The notes: generated by a model from the sequence alone, not told the origin. A DNA stretch of 64,000 nt from Acidipropionibacterium sp. (GCA_022647765.1 JALCLH010000001.1:397152-461151); one strand, 5' to 3'. Positions 49,269 to 59,264 are shown, numbered from the stretch's first letter. Numbers and translations: made by a program.

Positions 49269-50394
49269 GATCGGCATCATGAGCCCGGGCCTGGCTCGAG
49301 CGACGGTCTGTGCGGCGGTGGTTCTGCCACTGGTGCTCGCCCTGTGGTGGGGATGGCGCGCCGGGGGCGGCCGATGGCGCCGGATCCGGCGGGGGGCGGG
49401 CCGTTGGATCCTGGTGGTGGCCTGCCAGGGCATCGCGCTGGTCGCGGTCTTCCTGCCGATCAACGGCACATACGGCTTCTACACCAGCTGGGGCGAGCTG
49501 CTCGGCGAGGCGCCGGTGGCCCCTCGCCACGACCTGGTCGACATCCATCGCACCACGGTGCGCAGGATCCCGATCTCCAAGGACAACCCGCATCCGGACG
49601 GGCTGATGGCCGGCATCATGATGCCCGGCACCGATCTGCGGAACGCGCACGTGCCGGTCTGGCTCCCGCCGCAGTACTTCGAGCACTCCGAGAGCCACAC
49701 CAGATTCCCCGTCCTCTACTGGATCGGCGGTGTTGACGACACGGGCGACCGGGACAACATCTCCATCCCGCTCATCGGCCCGGCCCTTCAACTCATCAAG
49801 ACCTATCAGACCAATCCCTTCGTCATCGCGTTCCTGCCCGGGGAGATCCGCGGCGGGCAGGACACCGAGTGCACCGACGTCGGGGGGATCGACCAGCAGA
49901 GCTGGCTGATGCGCACCGCGATCCCCCACCTGCAGCAGCACTACCGGGTCGGTCGGAACAGGGCGTCCACATTCATCGCGGGCTTCAGCACTGGCGGCTA
50001 TTGCGCGGCCAACTTCTCGATCAAGTACCACACCGACTTCCGCGCCGGTTTCGGGCTGGCGCCCTACTTCCACCCGGTCTATGCGGAGCCCCAGCTGTCC
50101 CAGGTGAGCCAGCAGACCCGGGACGACAACTCTCCGATCATGAGGGTCAAGAACCGGACCGTGCCCGCGAATGTGCGCTTCCTCTCGGTGATGAGCACGA
50201 CCGACCGATCCACCTGGTCGAACCCTGCGCTGTCCTACGGGCAGGTCTGGGCGGACGGTCAGGACTTCTGGAACCACGCTCATCAGATGCCGCAGTTCTC
50301 CTTCATTCTCACCGAGGACGGTGGTCACCAGACCGGCACCTACACCCCATACGTTCCGGAGTCGCTGCGCTGGCTGGGACAGTACGGCCTGTGA
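49255..50394 (+). CDS. Membrane-anchored alpha/beta-hydrolase (esterase/acyltransferase type)
   Basis: 379 residues from ATG 49255, which has an AGGAGGAGG site 7 bases upstream. Two N-terminal membrane segments (about 10-32 and 50-70) place the rest outside. The hydrolase part has the nucleophile elbow GFSTGGYCAA (Ser near residue 247) and a late His in EDGGHQTGTY. The fold class is that of putative esterases related to mycolyltransferase antigen 85, so both hydrolysis and acyl transfer are possible. As last gene of the glycosylation cluster it may acylate or deacylate the surface glycan. Confidence 0.83.
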   Translation: MPAAEIGIMSPGLARATVCAAVVLPLVLALWWGWRAGGGRWRRIRRGAGRWILVVACQGIALVAVFLPINGTYGFYTSWGELLGEAPVAPRHDLVDIHRTTVRRIPISKDNPHPDGLMAGIMMPGTDLRNAHVPVWLPPQYFEHSESHTRFPVLYWIGGVDDTGDRDNISIPLIGPALQLIKTYQTNPFVIAFLPGEIRGGQDTECTDVGGIDQQSWLMRTAIPHLQQHYRVGRNRASTFIAGFSTGGYCAANFSIKYHTDFRAGFGLAPYFHPVYAEPQLSQVSQQTRDDNSPIMRVKNRTVPANVRFLSVMSTTDRSTWSNPALSYGQVWADGQDFWNHAHQMPQFSFILTEDGGHQTGTYTPYVPESLRWLGQYGL

Positions 50395-50462
50395 GGAGGC
50401 GGGCGGATGGGCGGTACTGTGGTCCCTGACCGCCAGCCCAAGTCCACCGAAGGAACTCAGCC

Positions 50463-52049
50463 GTGTTCGACACACTCCAGGATCGGCTTGCCGCGACGTT
50501 CAAGGGTCTTCGCGGCAAGGGACACCTGACCGACTCCGACATCGACGCCACCGCGCGGCAGATTCGCATCGCGCTGCTGGAGGCCGACGTCAACCTCGGC
50601 GTGGTCAAGGAGTTCGTCGCCGCGGTCAAGGAGCGGTGCCACGGCGCGGAGCTGTCGAAGGCCCTCAATCCGACCCAGCAGATCGTCAAGATCGTCAATG
50701 AGGAGCTGGTCGGCATCCTCGGCGGGGAGACCCGCACGGTGCGGTTCGCCAAGACCCCTCCCACGGTCATCATGCTGGCCGGCCTCCAGGGCGCCGGCAA
50801 GACCACCCTGGCCGGAAAACTGGCCCACTGGTTCAAGGACGAGGGCCACTCCCCGATGCTGGCGGCCTGCGACCTGCAGCGGCCCAACGCCGTCACCCAG
50901 CTCCAGGTGGTGGGGGAGCGGGCCGGGGTCAAGGTCTTCGCCCCGCAGCCCGGCAACGGGGTGGGCGACCCGATCGAGGTCGCCAGACAGGCCGTGGAAG
51001 AGGCCCGCCGCAAGCTCTACGACGTCGTCATCATCGACACCGCCGGACGGCTGGGCGTCGACGAGGAACTGATGCGCCAGGCCGCCGACATCAAGGCCGC
51101 CACCAGCCCCGCCGAGACCCTCTTCGTGGTCGACGCCATGATCGGTCAGGACGCCGTCAACACCGCCGTCGCCTTCCAGGAGGGGGTGGGCTTCGACGGG
51201 GTCGTGCTCACCAAGCTCGACGGCGACGCCCGCGGCGGCGCCGCGCTGTCGATCGCGCGAGTGGTCGGCAAGCCGATCATGTTCGCTTCCTCCGGCGAGG
51301 GCCTCAAGGAGTTCGACGTCTTCCATCCCGACCGGATGGCCTCGCGAATCCTCGACATGGGCGACATGCTCACCCTCATCGAGCAGGCCGAGAAGGCCTT
51401 CGACCAGGAGCAGTCCCAGGCCGCCGCCGAGAAGCTGATGGCCGGCAAGGGGCAGTTCGGGCTCGACGACTTCCTGGGCCTGATGCGCCAGATGCGCCAG
51501 ATGGGGCCGATGTCCAAGATCATGGGGATGCTGCCCGGCGTCGGGCAGATGAAGAACCAGATCTCCGACATTGACGAGCGCGAGGTGGACCGCATCGAGG
51601 CCATCATCTTGTCGATGACCCCGGCCGAGCGGGCCGATGTCGGCATCCTCAACGGCTCCCGCCGGGCACGCATCGCCAAGGGATCGGGGGTCGAGGTCCG
51701 CGACGTCAACAACCTGGTCAATCGCTTCGTCGACGCGCGCAAGATGATGACCCAGATGAGTCAGGGCATGGGCGGAGGCATGGTCGGCTCGATGGCCAAG
51801 CGCGGCGCCAAGCAGCAGAAGAAGAAGCAGCAGAAGCGGCGCAAGGGCTCCTCCGGCAACCCCGCCAAGCGCGCCGCCCAGGAGAAGGCCGCGAAGAACC
51901 CGCAGAAGAGCGCCCCGGCCGGCAACCCGTTCGGGAACCCGGCCGGCCTGCCCGCCTCCCAGGAGGATCTGCAGAAGGCGATGGCCGACTTCAAGATGCC
52001 GGCCAGCATGGAGCAGATGTTCAACCAGACCAACAAGGGACCGCGCTGA
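50463..52049 (+). CDS. ffh: Signal recognition particle protein Ffh
   Basis: 528 residues. N domain, then G domain with GLQGAGKTTLAGKLA, DTAGRLGVDEEL and TKLDGDARGGAAL, then a Met-rich M domain (DDFLGLMRQMRQMGPMSKIM). It binds signal sequences and 4.5S RNA and pairs with FtsY. A Lys/Gln-rich tail (about 435-480) and Pro/Ala end are typical of actinobacterial Ffh. GTG 50463. Confidence 0.98.
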   Translation: MFDTLQDRLAATFKGLRGKGHLTDSDIDATARQIRIALLEADVNLGVVKEFVAAVKERCHGAELSKALNPTQQIVKIVNEELVGILGGETRTVRFAKTPPTVIMLAGLQGAGKTTLAGKLAHWFKDEGHSPMLAACDLQRPNAVTQLQVVGERAGVKVFAPQPGNGVGDPIEVARQAVEEARRKLYDVVIIDTAGRLGVDEELMRQAADIKAATSPAETLFVVDAMIGQDAVNTAVAFQEGVGFDGVVLTKLDGDARGGAALSIARVVGKPIMFASSGEGLKEFDVFHPDRMASRILDMGDMLTLIEQAEKAFDQEQSQAAAEKLMAGKGQFGLDDFLGLMRQMRQMGPMSKIMGMLPGVGQMKNQISDIDEREVDRIEAIILSMTPAERADVGILNGSRRARIAKGSGVEVRDVNNLVNRFVDARKMMTQMSQGMGGGMVGSMAKRGAKQQKKKQQKRRKGSSGNPAKRAAQEKAAKNPQKSAPAGNPFGNPAGLPASQEDLQKAMADFKMPASMEQMFNQTNKGPR

Positions 52050-52050
52050 G

Positions 52051-53226
52051 ATGAGCGCCGGGCCGGCCGCGGCGCCGCTGTTCCACACCCACACCCACGA
52101 CGGCTCCACCCACACCCATGTGGACCCGGCCGCCCTGGAGCGCCTGGCACCCGCCGAGGACCTGCGGATTCGCGGCGTCGTGCTGCCCTCCGGTGAGCAG
52201 AAGGACCTCTGGATCCACGACGGGGTGCTCGTCGAGGGCCCGCTCCCGGGCGCCCGCACGCTGGCCGACGGCTGCTGGGTGATGCCCGGCCTGGTCGACG
52301 CCCACAACCACATCGGGTTGGACGCCCACGGCGCGGTCAGCGCCGAGGAGGCCGAGCAGCAGGCGGTCACCGAGTCCGAGGCGGGGACCCTGCTGATCCG
52401 CGACGCCGGATCGCCGGCCGACACCCACTGGATCGACGAGCGCGAGGACCTGCCCCGCATCATCCGGGCCGGACGCCACATCGCCCGCCCCAAGCGCTAC
52501 ATCCGCAACTACGCCGCCGAGGTCGACCCCGACGACCTGGTCGCCGAGGTGGACCGTCAGGCCCGCGCCGGGGACGGCTGGGTCAAGCTGGTCGGTGACT
52601 GGATCGACCGGTCGCAGGGCGATCTGGCGCCGCTGTGGCCCCAGGACGCGGCCCGCGCCGCCATCGAGCGGGCCCACGAGCTGGGTGCCCGGGTCACCGC
52701 CCACTGCTTCTCCGAGGAGGCTCCCGCCCAGCTGGTGGCGGCCGGGATCGACGGCATCGAGCACGGCACCGGACTCACCGACGAGACCATCTCCGAGATG
52801 GCGGTGCGCGGGGTCGCCCTGGTGCCCACCCTGGTCAACATCGAGAACTTCCCGTCCATCGCGGCCGCGGCCGAGGGCAAGTTCCCGACCTACGCGGCGC
52901 ACATGCGCCACCTCCACGCCCATGTCGGCGAGACCATCGGCAAGGCCGTGGACGCCGGGGTCCCGGTCTACGCCGGCACCGACGCCGGCGGCACCGTCCC
53001 GCACGGCCTGGTGAGCCAGGAAGTGAGGATGCTCTCCGAGATCGGCGGACCCGAGTTCGCCCTGGGAGCCGCCTCCTGGCGGGCCCGAAAGTGGCTCGGC
53101 GGCCAGGAGCTGGAGATCGGCGACTCCGCGGACCTGCTCGTCCTGGACGCCGACCCCCGGAAGGACCTCAGCACCCTCGACAATCCGCACGTTGTCGTCC
53201 TGCGGGGACGGGTGTTGCTGCGATAG
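52051..53226 (+). CDS. Amidohydrolase-family metal-dependent hydrolase
   Basis: 391 residues. The metal site of the superfamily is visible: DAHNHIG (about residue 88), a Lys in GWVKLVGDW, AHCFSEE, IEHGTG and GTDAGG. The C-terminal beta-sandwich domain ends ADLLVLDADPRKDLSTL. Substrates of this imidazolonepropionase/prolidase-like group vary and cannot be assigned. The N-terminus has a short His-rich stretch (FHTHTHDGSTHTHV) that could bind metal. It starts 1 base after the ffh stop, an arrangement (ffh-amidohydrolase-rpsP) common in actinobacteria. Confidence 0.88.
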   Translation: MSAGPAAAPLFHTHTHDGSTHTHVDPAALERLAPAEDLRIRGVVLPSGEQKDLWIHDGVLVEGPLPGARTLADGCWVMPGLVDAHNHIGLDAHGAVSAEEAEQQAVTESEAGTLLIRDAGSPADTHWIDEREDLPRIIRAGRHIARPKRYIRNYAAEVDPDDLVAEVDRQARAGDGWVKLVGDWIDRSQGDLAPLWPQDAARAAIERAHELGARVTAHCFSEEAPAQLVAAGIDGIEHGTGLTDETISEMAVRGVALVPTLVNIENFPSIAAAAEGKFPTYAAHMRHLHAHVGETIGKAVDAGVPVYAGTDAGGTVPHGLVSQEVRMLSEIGGPEFALGAASWRARKWLGGQELEIGDSADLLVLDADPRKDLSTLDNPHVVVLRGRVLLR

Positions 53227-53241
53227 GCATCTGCGGAGTGA

Positions 53242-53311
53242 ACATTTCACTCGCGTAAGGGGCGCTTCTCGGCTCCAGACGCTCGGCGCCCCGCTTCGGC
53301 GAGTGAAATGT
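53242..53311. terminator. Long inverted repeat after the amidohydrolase gene
   Basis: ACATTTCACTCGC (53242-53254) pairs perfectly with GCGAGTGAAATGT (53299-53311), and the inner parts GGGGCG / CGCCCC extend the stem. It may be a terminator in front of the rpsP operon or a repetitive extragenic palindrome. Confidence 0.65.
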
Positions 53312-53537
53312 GCACCGCTGCCCGCCGCCCGACCTCTTTGCACCGGCCGAGCCCGGCGAGTTTCCGTGCCGGGGCACGATGTGGCAGAATGGCGAGAGCT
53401 TCTGCCCGGTCAGGTACCCTCTCATGCCTGCCGGGTGGTTTCCCGGAGTCGTCACCGAGTGCCCCACACCGGCGGCGTCACCACCCGTTCTTCCCGGGCC
53501 GACAGCCCGGGTGCGTCCAATAGGAGAATCCACACAC
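53312..53537 (+). promoter_or_regulatory. rpsP upstream and leader region
   Basis: 226 bases with no supported gene. They hold a stem-loop CCCGGGC-CGACA-GCCCGGG (53493-53511) followed by the rpsP ribosome-binding site TAGGAGAA. A promoter is expected around 53360-53400 (a candidate -10 CAGAAT near 53385), but this is weak. Confidence 0.4.
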
Positions 53538-53948
53538 GTGGCTACCAAGATTCGTCTGAAGCGTCTGGGCAAGATCCGCACCCCGCACTACCGCGTCGTC
53601 GTCATGGACTCGCGCACCAAGCGCGACGGCCGTGCCATCGAGGAGATCGGCCAGTACCACCCCAAGAGCGACCCCTCGGTCATCAAGATCGACTCGGAGC
53701 GCGCCCAGTACTGGCTCGGCGTCGGAGCCCAGCCCACCGAGGCCGTCGTGGCCCTGCTCAAGCGGACCGGCGACTGGCAGACCTTCACCGGAGATACCAG
53801 CGCCTCCGGCGTCACCCCCCAGCCGACCCGCCCCGACAAGGACGAGCTGTTCAACGCCGCGCTCGCCGAGGCCGACGAGGCTGCTCGCGAGGCCATCTCG
53901 CCGAAGGCCGGCGCCGATGACGCCGCGGCCGAGAAGACCGAGGACTGA
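53538..53948 (+). CDS. rpsP: 30S ribosomal protein bS16
   Basis: 136 residues: [20 protein letters not shown] and [20 protein letters not shown] identify bS16. It has an Ala/Asp/Glu-rich C-terminal extension (about 95-136), common in actinobacteria. GTG 53538 with AGGAGAA upstream. It heads rpsP-KH-rimM-trmD. Confidence 0.97.
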   Translation: MATKIRLKRLGKIRTPHYRVVVMDSRTKRDGRAIEEIGQYHPKSDPSVIKIDSERAQYWLGVGAQPTEAVVALLKRTGDWQTFTGDTSASGVTPQPTRPDKDELFNAALAEADEAAREAISPKAGADDAAAEKTED

Positions 53949-53949
53949 G

Positions 53950-54204
53950 ATGCTCACCGAGGCCCTCGAGCACCTGGTTTCCGGCATCGTCTCCCATCCC
54001 GACGATGTGCGGGTGAGGGAGCGGGATCTGCGCCGCGGAAGCATGCTCGAGGTACGCGTCAACCCCTCCGACATCGGGAAGGTGATCGGCCGCCAGGGCC
54101 GCACCGCCTCCTCGCTGCGCACGGTGGTCGACGCCCTCGCCGGTGGCGAGCAGGTCCGCGTCGACTTCGTGGACGTGGATCGGCGCGGCGGGCGACGTCG
54201 CTGA
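53950..54204 (+). CDS. khpA: KH-domain RNA-binding protein (KhpA)
   Basis: 84 residues: a single KH domain with the motif GKVIGRQGRTASSLRTVV. KhpA proteins bind RNA, often as heterodimer with KhpB, and affect cell size and translation in other bacteria. It starts 1 base after rpsP. Confidence 0.93.
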   Translation: MLTEALEHLVSGIVSHPDDVRVRERDLRRGSMLEVRVNPSDIGKVIGRQGRTASSLRTVVDALAGGEQVRVDFVDVDRRGGRRR

Positions 54205-54226
54205 GCGCTGCCGGATCCGTTGTTGT

Positions 54227-54255
54227 CGGCCGTGGCCCCATCGGGGTCACGGCCG
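54227..54255 (+). terminator. Hairpin between khpA and rimM
   Basis: A 13-bp stem CGGCCGTGGCCCC / GGGGTCACGGCCG with loop ATC and one G-T pair. It may attenuate transcription between ribosomal protein and rRNA/tRNA-processing genes. Confidence 0.75.
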
Positions 54256-54306
54256 TTCGCCATCCGAGCACCGGTAGTTTCCGGGAAGAATTGAGAAGGG
54301 GCAGCC

Positions 54307-54840
54307 ATGAGCGAGTCGGTGGAGGTCGTCGTCGGACGGGTGGGCAGGGCCCACGGCCTGCGCGGGGAGGTCGCGGTGGCGGTGCGCACCGACGAACCGG
54401 AGGTCCGCTTCGCGCCGGGCCGCGAAGTCCGCGTCGAGGGCACCGGCCGCAGACTGCATGTCGAGCACGCCCGGACCCAGTCGGGCTCCCTCCAGGTGCG
54501 CTTCGCCGAGATCGAGGACCGCACCGCCGCCGAGAGTCTCAAGGGCGCCGTCCTGATAGCCGAGGTGGACGCCGGGGAACGGCCCGAGGACGAGGACGAG
54601 TTCTACGACCGGCAGCTGCGCGGCCTGCGCGCCCTGGCCGCCGATGGGCAGCAGGTCGGGGTCGTCGGCGACGTCATCCACCTGCCCGCCCAGGATCTTC
54701 TGGCCATCGATGTCGACGGCGTCGAGCGGCTGGTGCCGTTCGTGGCCGCCCTGGTGACCGGCGTCGACCTCGCTGCGGGGACCCTCACCCTGGCCGAGGT
54801 CGGCGGCCTCATCGACGACGACGCCGAGGAGGCGCGCTGA
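54307..54840 (+). CDS. rimM: Ribosome maturation factor RimM
   Basis: 177 residues. The N-terminal domain has VVVGRVGRAHGLRGEVAV, and the C-terminal PRC barrel begins near FYDRQLRGLRA (about residue 99). RimM assists assembly of the 30S head with uS19. ATG 54307 has an AGAAGGGG site. It is directly followed by trmD. Confidence 0.96.
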   Translation: MSESVEVVVGRVGRAHGLRGEVAVAVRTDEPEVRFAPGREVRVEGTGRRLHVEHARTQSGSLQVRFAEIEDRTAAESLKGAVLIAEVDAGERPEDEDEFYDRQLRGLRALAADGQQVGVVGDVIHLPAQDLLAIDVDGVERLVPFVAALVTGVDLAAGTLTLAEVGGLIDDDAEEAR

Positions 54841-54842
54841 GA

Positions 54843-55550
54843 GTGTCCGCCACGATCAGACTCGACTACCTGTCCATCTTCCCCGACTACTTCGACGTCC
54901 TGCACATCTCCCTGCTCGGCAAGGCCGTCGAGCACGGGATCGTCGAGGTGCACTCCTGGGATCTGCGCGACTGGACCCACGACCGGCATCGCACGGTCGA
55001 CGACACGCCGTGCGGCGGGGGAGCCGGAATGGTGATGAAGCCCGAACCGTGGGGGGAGGCCCTCGACGAGCTGCTCGGAACCGAGGCCGATCCCTCCATC
55101 CACATCGTCGTCCCGACGCCGTCGGGATACCCGTTCCGCCAGCAGGACGCCGAGGAGCTGTCCGGCGTGACCCGGATCGTGTTCTGCTGCGGACGCTACG
55201 AGGGCATCGACCACCGGGTGCTGGACTACGCGCGGGAGCGCTGGAGCGTCCACGAGCTCAGCCTGGGGGACTACGTCCTCAACGGCGGGGAGGTGGCCGC
55301 GCTGGCCATCACCGAGGCCGTGGTGAGGCTCGTGCCCGGAGTCATCGGCAATCCCGAGTCGCTCACCGAGGAGTCCTACTCGGACGCGCAGGAGGGTCTG
55401 CTGGAGTACCCGAACTTCACCCGGCCGGTGTCCTGGCGCGGTCTGGAGGTGCCCGAGGTGCTGATGAGCGGCCACCACGGCCGGATCGCCCAGTGGCGTC
55501 ACGACCGGTCGGTGGAGATCACCCGTAGCCGCAGACCGGATCTGATCTGA
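54843..55550 (+). CDS. trmD: tRNA (guanine(37)-N1)-methyltransferase
   Basis: 235 residues. The start RLDYLSIFPDYFDVL, TPCGGGAGMVMKPEPW and the trefoil-knot SAM site SLGDYVLNGGEVAAL identify TrmD, which methylates G37 to prevent frameshifting. GTG 54843, 2 bases after rimM. The usual next gene, rplS, is displaced by sdhCAB. Confidence 0.97.
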   Translation: MSATIRLDYLSIFPDYFDVLHISLLGKAVEHGIVEVHSWDLRDWTHDRHRTVDDTPCGGGAGMVMKPEPWGEALDELLGTEADPSIHIVVPTPSGYPFRQQDAEELSGVTRIVFCCGRYEGIDHRVLDYARERWSVHELSLGDYVLNGGEVAALAITEAVVRLVPGVIGNPESLTEESYSDAQEGLLEYPNFTRPVSWRGLEVPEVLMSGHHGRIAQWRHDRSVEITRSRRPDLI

Positions 55551-55615
55551 GCTTCCCGGCCCTCATTAGGGGGGTCCACTACACGGTGACGTAGTCGGTT
55601 GGCTATGGTGTCGCC

Positions 55616-56332
55616 GTGGCGACTACAACACTTAGTACTCATCAGAGAGCGGTGCGATCAAGCGTCGCGGCGAAGGCCCTCATGGCCGTCACCGGCCTCG
55701 TTCTGGTCATCTTCCTGCTCTTTCACATGTTCGGCAATCTGAAGATTCTCATCAGTGTCGAAGACTTCAACCATTACGCGGGGTTCCTGCGCACCATCCT
55801 CAACCCGATCCTTCCAGGTGACACATTCCTCTGGATGTTCCGGTGTGTGCTGCTGTTGTGCGTCGTGCTGCACATCTGGTCGGCCGCCAGGGTGACCAAG
55901 CAGGACTACAAGGGCAAGGGCGGCCGGGGGCGCTACTCGATCAAGAAGTCGTTGTCCCCCGACAACACCTACGCGGCCCGGACGATGATCTGGAGCGGCA
56001 TCATCATCGTGCTGTTCGTGATCATGCACCTGCTGCAGTTCACGATCGCTCCGGCCGCCTTCGGCAACCCCCACGACGGTCCCGACGGTCGCGCCGGGAT
56101 GGTCTTCACGGCCTTCGGAAACTGGATCTTCATCGTCATCTACGTCATTGCGATGGCGGCGATCTGCTTGCACGTCAGCCACGGCTTCTGGAGCGCCTTC
56201 GCGACTCTCGGCGCCAATGTGTCGGGTCTGACGCGCAAGGTCCTGCGGGCGTGCTCCTTGCTGGTCGGTGCGGTGATCTTCTTCGGCTTCCTGGTGCCTC
56301 CCTTCCTCATCTTCTTCGGGGTGATCAACTGA
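55616..56332 (+). CDS. sdhC: Succinate dehydrogenase cytochrome b subunit (type B)
   Basis: 238 residues with five membrane helices and histidines placed as haem ligands in the type-B, dihaem enzyme ([32 protein letters not shown]). The single-anchor, five-helix form is the one that exchanges electrons with menaquinone. GTG 55616. The last base of its stop is the first base of the sdhA ATG. Confidence 0.95.
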   Translation: MATTTLSTHQRAVRSSVAAKALMAVTGLVLVIFLLFHMFGNLKILISVEDFNHYAGFLRTILNPILPGDTFLWMFRCVLLLCVVLHIWSAARVTKQDYKGKGGRGRYSIKKSLSPDNTYAARTMIWSGIIIVLFVIMHLLQFTIAPAAFGNPHDGPDGRAGMVFTAFGNWIFIVIYVIAMAAICLHVSHGFWSAFATLGANVSGLTRKVLRACSLLVGAVIFFGFLVPPFLIFFGVIN

Positions 56333-58356
56333 TGTCCACTTCAGCCAAAGAGACCAATGCCGAACTGGCCGCCCAGTACTGGCAGGCCGGTGAGGACATC
56401 CACGACGCGAAGGCGAACGTCGCCCTCCCGATCGACAAGATCTGGCCCGACCGCCAGTTCACCTCTCGTCTGGTGAACCCGGCGAACCGGCGCAAGATGA
56501 CCGTCATCATCGTCGGCACCGGCCTGGCCGGCGGCGCCGCGGCAGCCACCCTCGGTGAGGCGGGCTACCGGGTCGAGAACTTCTGTTACCAGGACTCCCC
56601 GCGTCGCGCCCACTCGATCGCCGCCCAGGGCGGCATCAACGCTGCGAAGAACTACAAGTACGACGGCGACTCCGTCTACCGGCTGTTCTACGACACCGTC
56701 AAGGGCGGCGACTACCGGGCCCGCGAGACCAACGTCTACCGCCTCGCCGCGGTGAGCGCGAACATCATCGACCAGTGCGTCGCCCAGGGTGTTCCGTTCG
56801 CCCGCGAGTACGGCGGCCTGCTCGACAACCGGTCCTTCGGCGGCGTCCAGGTGCAGCGCACCTTCTACGCCAGGGGCCAGACCGGTCAGCAGCTGCTGAT
56901 CGGCGCCTACCAGGCTCTCGAGCGTCAGGTCAACGCCGGCACCGTGCACATGCACACCCGCCACGAGATGGTCGAGCTCATCGTCGCCGACGGCCGCGCC
57001 CGCGGCATCGTCACCCGCGACATGGTCACCGGCAAGATCGAGGAGTGGTTCGCCGACGTCGTCGTGCTGGCCACCGGCGGATACGGCAACGTGTTCTTCC
57101 TGTCGACCAACGCGATGGGCTGCAATGCCACCGCCACCTGGCGGGCGCACCGCAAGGGCGCCTTCTTCGGCAACCCCTGCTTCACGCAGATCCACCCGAC
57201 CTGCATCCCGGTGCACGGCGAGAACCAGTCGAAACTGACCCTGATGTCGGAGTCGCTGCGTAACGACGGCCGCATCTGGGTGCCCAAGAAGGCCGAGGAC
57301 TGCGAGAAGGATCCGCGTCAGATCCCCGAGCAGGACCGCGACTACTACCTGGAGCGGATCTACCCCTCCTTCGGCAACCTGGTTCCCCGCGATATCGCCT
57401 CCCGGCAGGCCAAGTACCGCTGCGACGAGGGTCTCGGCGTCGGCCCGAAGGTCAAGGAGGTCGACTCCGACGGCACCGAGCACATGCGCTCGCGCGGCGT
57501 CTACCTCGACTTCTCAGAGGCCATCCAGCGGTTGGGCAAGGACGCCGTCGAGAAGAAGTACGGCAACCTGTTCGACATGTACCAGCGCATCACCGATGAG
57601 AACCCCTACGAGGTTCCGATGCGCATCTACCCGGCCGTGCACTACACCATGGGCGGCCTGTGGGTCGACTACGACCTGCAGTCGACCATCCCCGGCCTGT
57701 TCGTGTGCGGAGAGGCCAACTTCTCCGACCACGGGGCGAACCGTCTGGGCGCCTCCGCCCTGATGCAGGGCCTGGCCGACGGCTACTTCGTGCTGCCGAA
57801 CACCATCACCGACTACCTGGCGGACTCCCCGAAGTTCCCCAAGGTGGACACCAAGCACCCGGCGGCCATCCTGGCTCGCCAGGATGTCGAGAGCCGCGTC
57901 AACAAGCTGCTGTCCATCGGCGGCGAGCGCACCGTCGACTCGATCCACAAGGAACTCGGCCACATCATGTGGGAGTACTGCGGGATGGAGCGCAACGAGG
58001 CCGGCCTGGTGAAGGCCATCGGACTCATCCGCAACCTGCGCAAGGAGTTCTGGACCAACGTCAAGGTCACCGGCGTCAACGAGGAGCTCAACCAGACCCT
58101 CGAGCGCGCCGGGCGTCTCGCCGACTTCCTGGAGCTCGGTGAGCTGATGTGCATCGACGCTCTGCATCGCCGCGAGTCCTGCGGCGGTCACTTCCGCGCC
58201 GAGTCCCAGACCGAGGAGGGCGAGGCGCTGCGTCACGACGACACCTATCAGTACGTCGCCGCCTGGGAGTGGACCGGTGAGGGACACAAGCCGGTGCTGC
58301 ACAAGGAACCGCTGATCTACAAGTCGATCCAGGTCAAGCAGAGGAGCTACAAGTGA
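56332..58356 (+). CDS. sdhA: Succinate dehydrogenase / fumarate reductase flavoprotein subunit
   Basis: 674 residues. The FAD motif [19 protein letters not shown] (about 62-80) and the site for covalent FAD in [17 protein letters not shown] are present, as are catalytic HPTCIP, R in VPRDIASRQ and [12 protein letters not shown]. It oxidises succinate or, in propionic fermentation, reduces fumarate. The length and insertions match type-B enzymes of propionibacteria. Overlaps sdhC by 1 and sdhB by 4 bases. Confidence 0.97.
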   Translation: MSTSAKETNAELAAQYWQAGEDIHDAKANVALPIDKIWPDRQFTSRLVNPANRRKMTVIIVGTGLAGGAAAATLGEAGYRVENFCYQDSPRRAHSIAAQGGINAAKNYKYDGDSVYRLFYDTVKGGDYRARETNVYRLAAVSANIIDQCVAQGVPFAREYGGLLDNRSFGGVQVQRTFYARGQTGQQLLIGAYQALERQVNAGTVHMHTRHEMVELIVADGRARGIVTRDMVTGKIEEWFADVVVLATGGYGNVFFLSTNAMGCNATATWRAHRKGAFFGNPCFTQIHPTCIPVHGENQSKLTLMSESLRNDGRIWVPKKAEDCEKDPRQIPEQDRDYYLERIYPSFGNLVPRDIASRQAKYRCDEGLGVGPKVKEVDSDGTEHMRSRGVYLDFSEAIQRLGKDAVEKKYGNLFDMYQRITDENPYEVPMRIYPAVHYTMGGLWVDYDLQSTIPGLFVCGEANFSDHGANRLGASALMQGLADGYFVLPNTITDYLADSPKFPKVDTKHPAAILARQDVESRVNKLLSIGGERTVDSIHKELGHIMWEYCGMERNEAGLVKAIGLIRNLRKEFWTNVKVTGVNEELNQTLERAGRLADFLELGELMCIDALHRRESCGGHFRAESQTEEGEALRHDDTYQYVAAWEWTGEGHKPVLHKEPLIYKSIQVKQRSYK

Positions 58357-59126
58357 AAATCAATCTGCGTATCTGGCGCCAGCACAACGGCAAGGAGCAG
58401 GGCCGTCTCGTCCAGTACAGTCTCGACGGCGTCTCGGGGGACATGTCCTTCCTGGAGATGCTGGATCTGCTCAACGAGCAGCTCACCGAGAAGGGCGAGG
58501 ACCCGGTGGCCTTCGACTCCGACTGCCGCGAGGGCATCTGCGGTCAGTGCGGCGTGGTCATCAACGGCGTGCCGCACGGCGGCCAGGGTGTCGCACAGCC
58601 GGTGCGCACCACGACCTGTCAGCTGCACATGCGCTCCTTCGCCGACGGTTCGACGATCACCATCGAGCCCTGGAAGGCCGCCGCCTTCCCGGTGCTGCGG
58701 GACCTCATCGTCGACCGCTCGGCTCTGGATCGGGTGATCGAGGCGGGCGGCTACATCTCGGTGAACACCGGTGCGGCTCCCGACGCCCACGCCGTCCAGA
58801 TCAACAAGAAGCGCTCCGACCGCGCCTTCGACGCCGCCACCTGCATCGGCTGCGGCGCCTGCGTGGCGGCCTGCCCGAACGGCTCGGCGATGCTCTTCAC
58901 CTCGGCGAAGATCACCCACCTGGCGATGCTCCCGCAGGGACAGCCCGAGCGGGTGCTCCGGGTGAAGAGGATGGTGGGCGAGCAGGACGCCCTTGGATTC
59001 GGCGGCTGCACCAACATCGGCGAGTGCGCGGCGGTCTGCCCCAAGGGCATTCCGCTGGAGTCGATCAGCCAGCTCAACCGTGACCTCATCGCCTCGCTGT
59101 TCAAGCACGACGGCAAAGACGACTGA
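58353..59126 (+). CDS. sdhB: Succinate dehydrogenase iron-sulfur subunit
   Basis: 257 residues. Ligands for the [2Fe-2S] ([10 protein letters not shown] ... C), [4Fe-4S] ([14 protein letters not shown]) and [3Fe-4S] ([14 protein letters not shown]) clusters are all visible. It relays electrons between SdhA and SdhC. Start is GTG at 58353, overlapping sdhA. Confidence 0.97.
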   Translation: MKINLRIWRQHNGKEQGRLVQYSLDGVSGDMSFLEMLDLLNEQLTEKGEDPVAFDSDCREGICGQCGVVINGVPHGGQGVAQPVRTTTCQLHMRSFADGSTITIEPWKAAAFPVLRDLIVDRSALDRVIEAGGYISVNTGAAPDAHAVQINKKRSDRAFDAATCIGCGACVAACPNGSAMLFTSAKITHLAMLPQGQPERVLRVKRMVGEQDALGFGGCTNIGECAAVCPKGIPLESISQLNRDLIASLFKHDGKDD

Positions 59127-59236
59127 ATTAGTTGAAGCAGGGGGGCGACCCCCTCGCGACCCCCGTTGCGCGCGGTCTGCAGGTGTTGAGTCTGCGGGCG
59201 CGGGCCTCGGGGGCGCGAGAACTCGGTGACACTGTG

Positions 59237-59264
59237 ATGGGCCGGTCCTTCGGGACCGGCCCAT
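59237..59264 (+). terminator. Terminator after sdhCAB
   Basis: Perfect 12-bp stem ATGGGCCGGTCC / GGACCGGCCCAT with a TTCG loop, about 110 bases after the sdhB stop. The rest of 59127-59300 holds only GC-rich sequence with a minor GGGGG-CGA-CCCCC stem near 59142. Confidence 0.85.
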
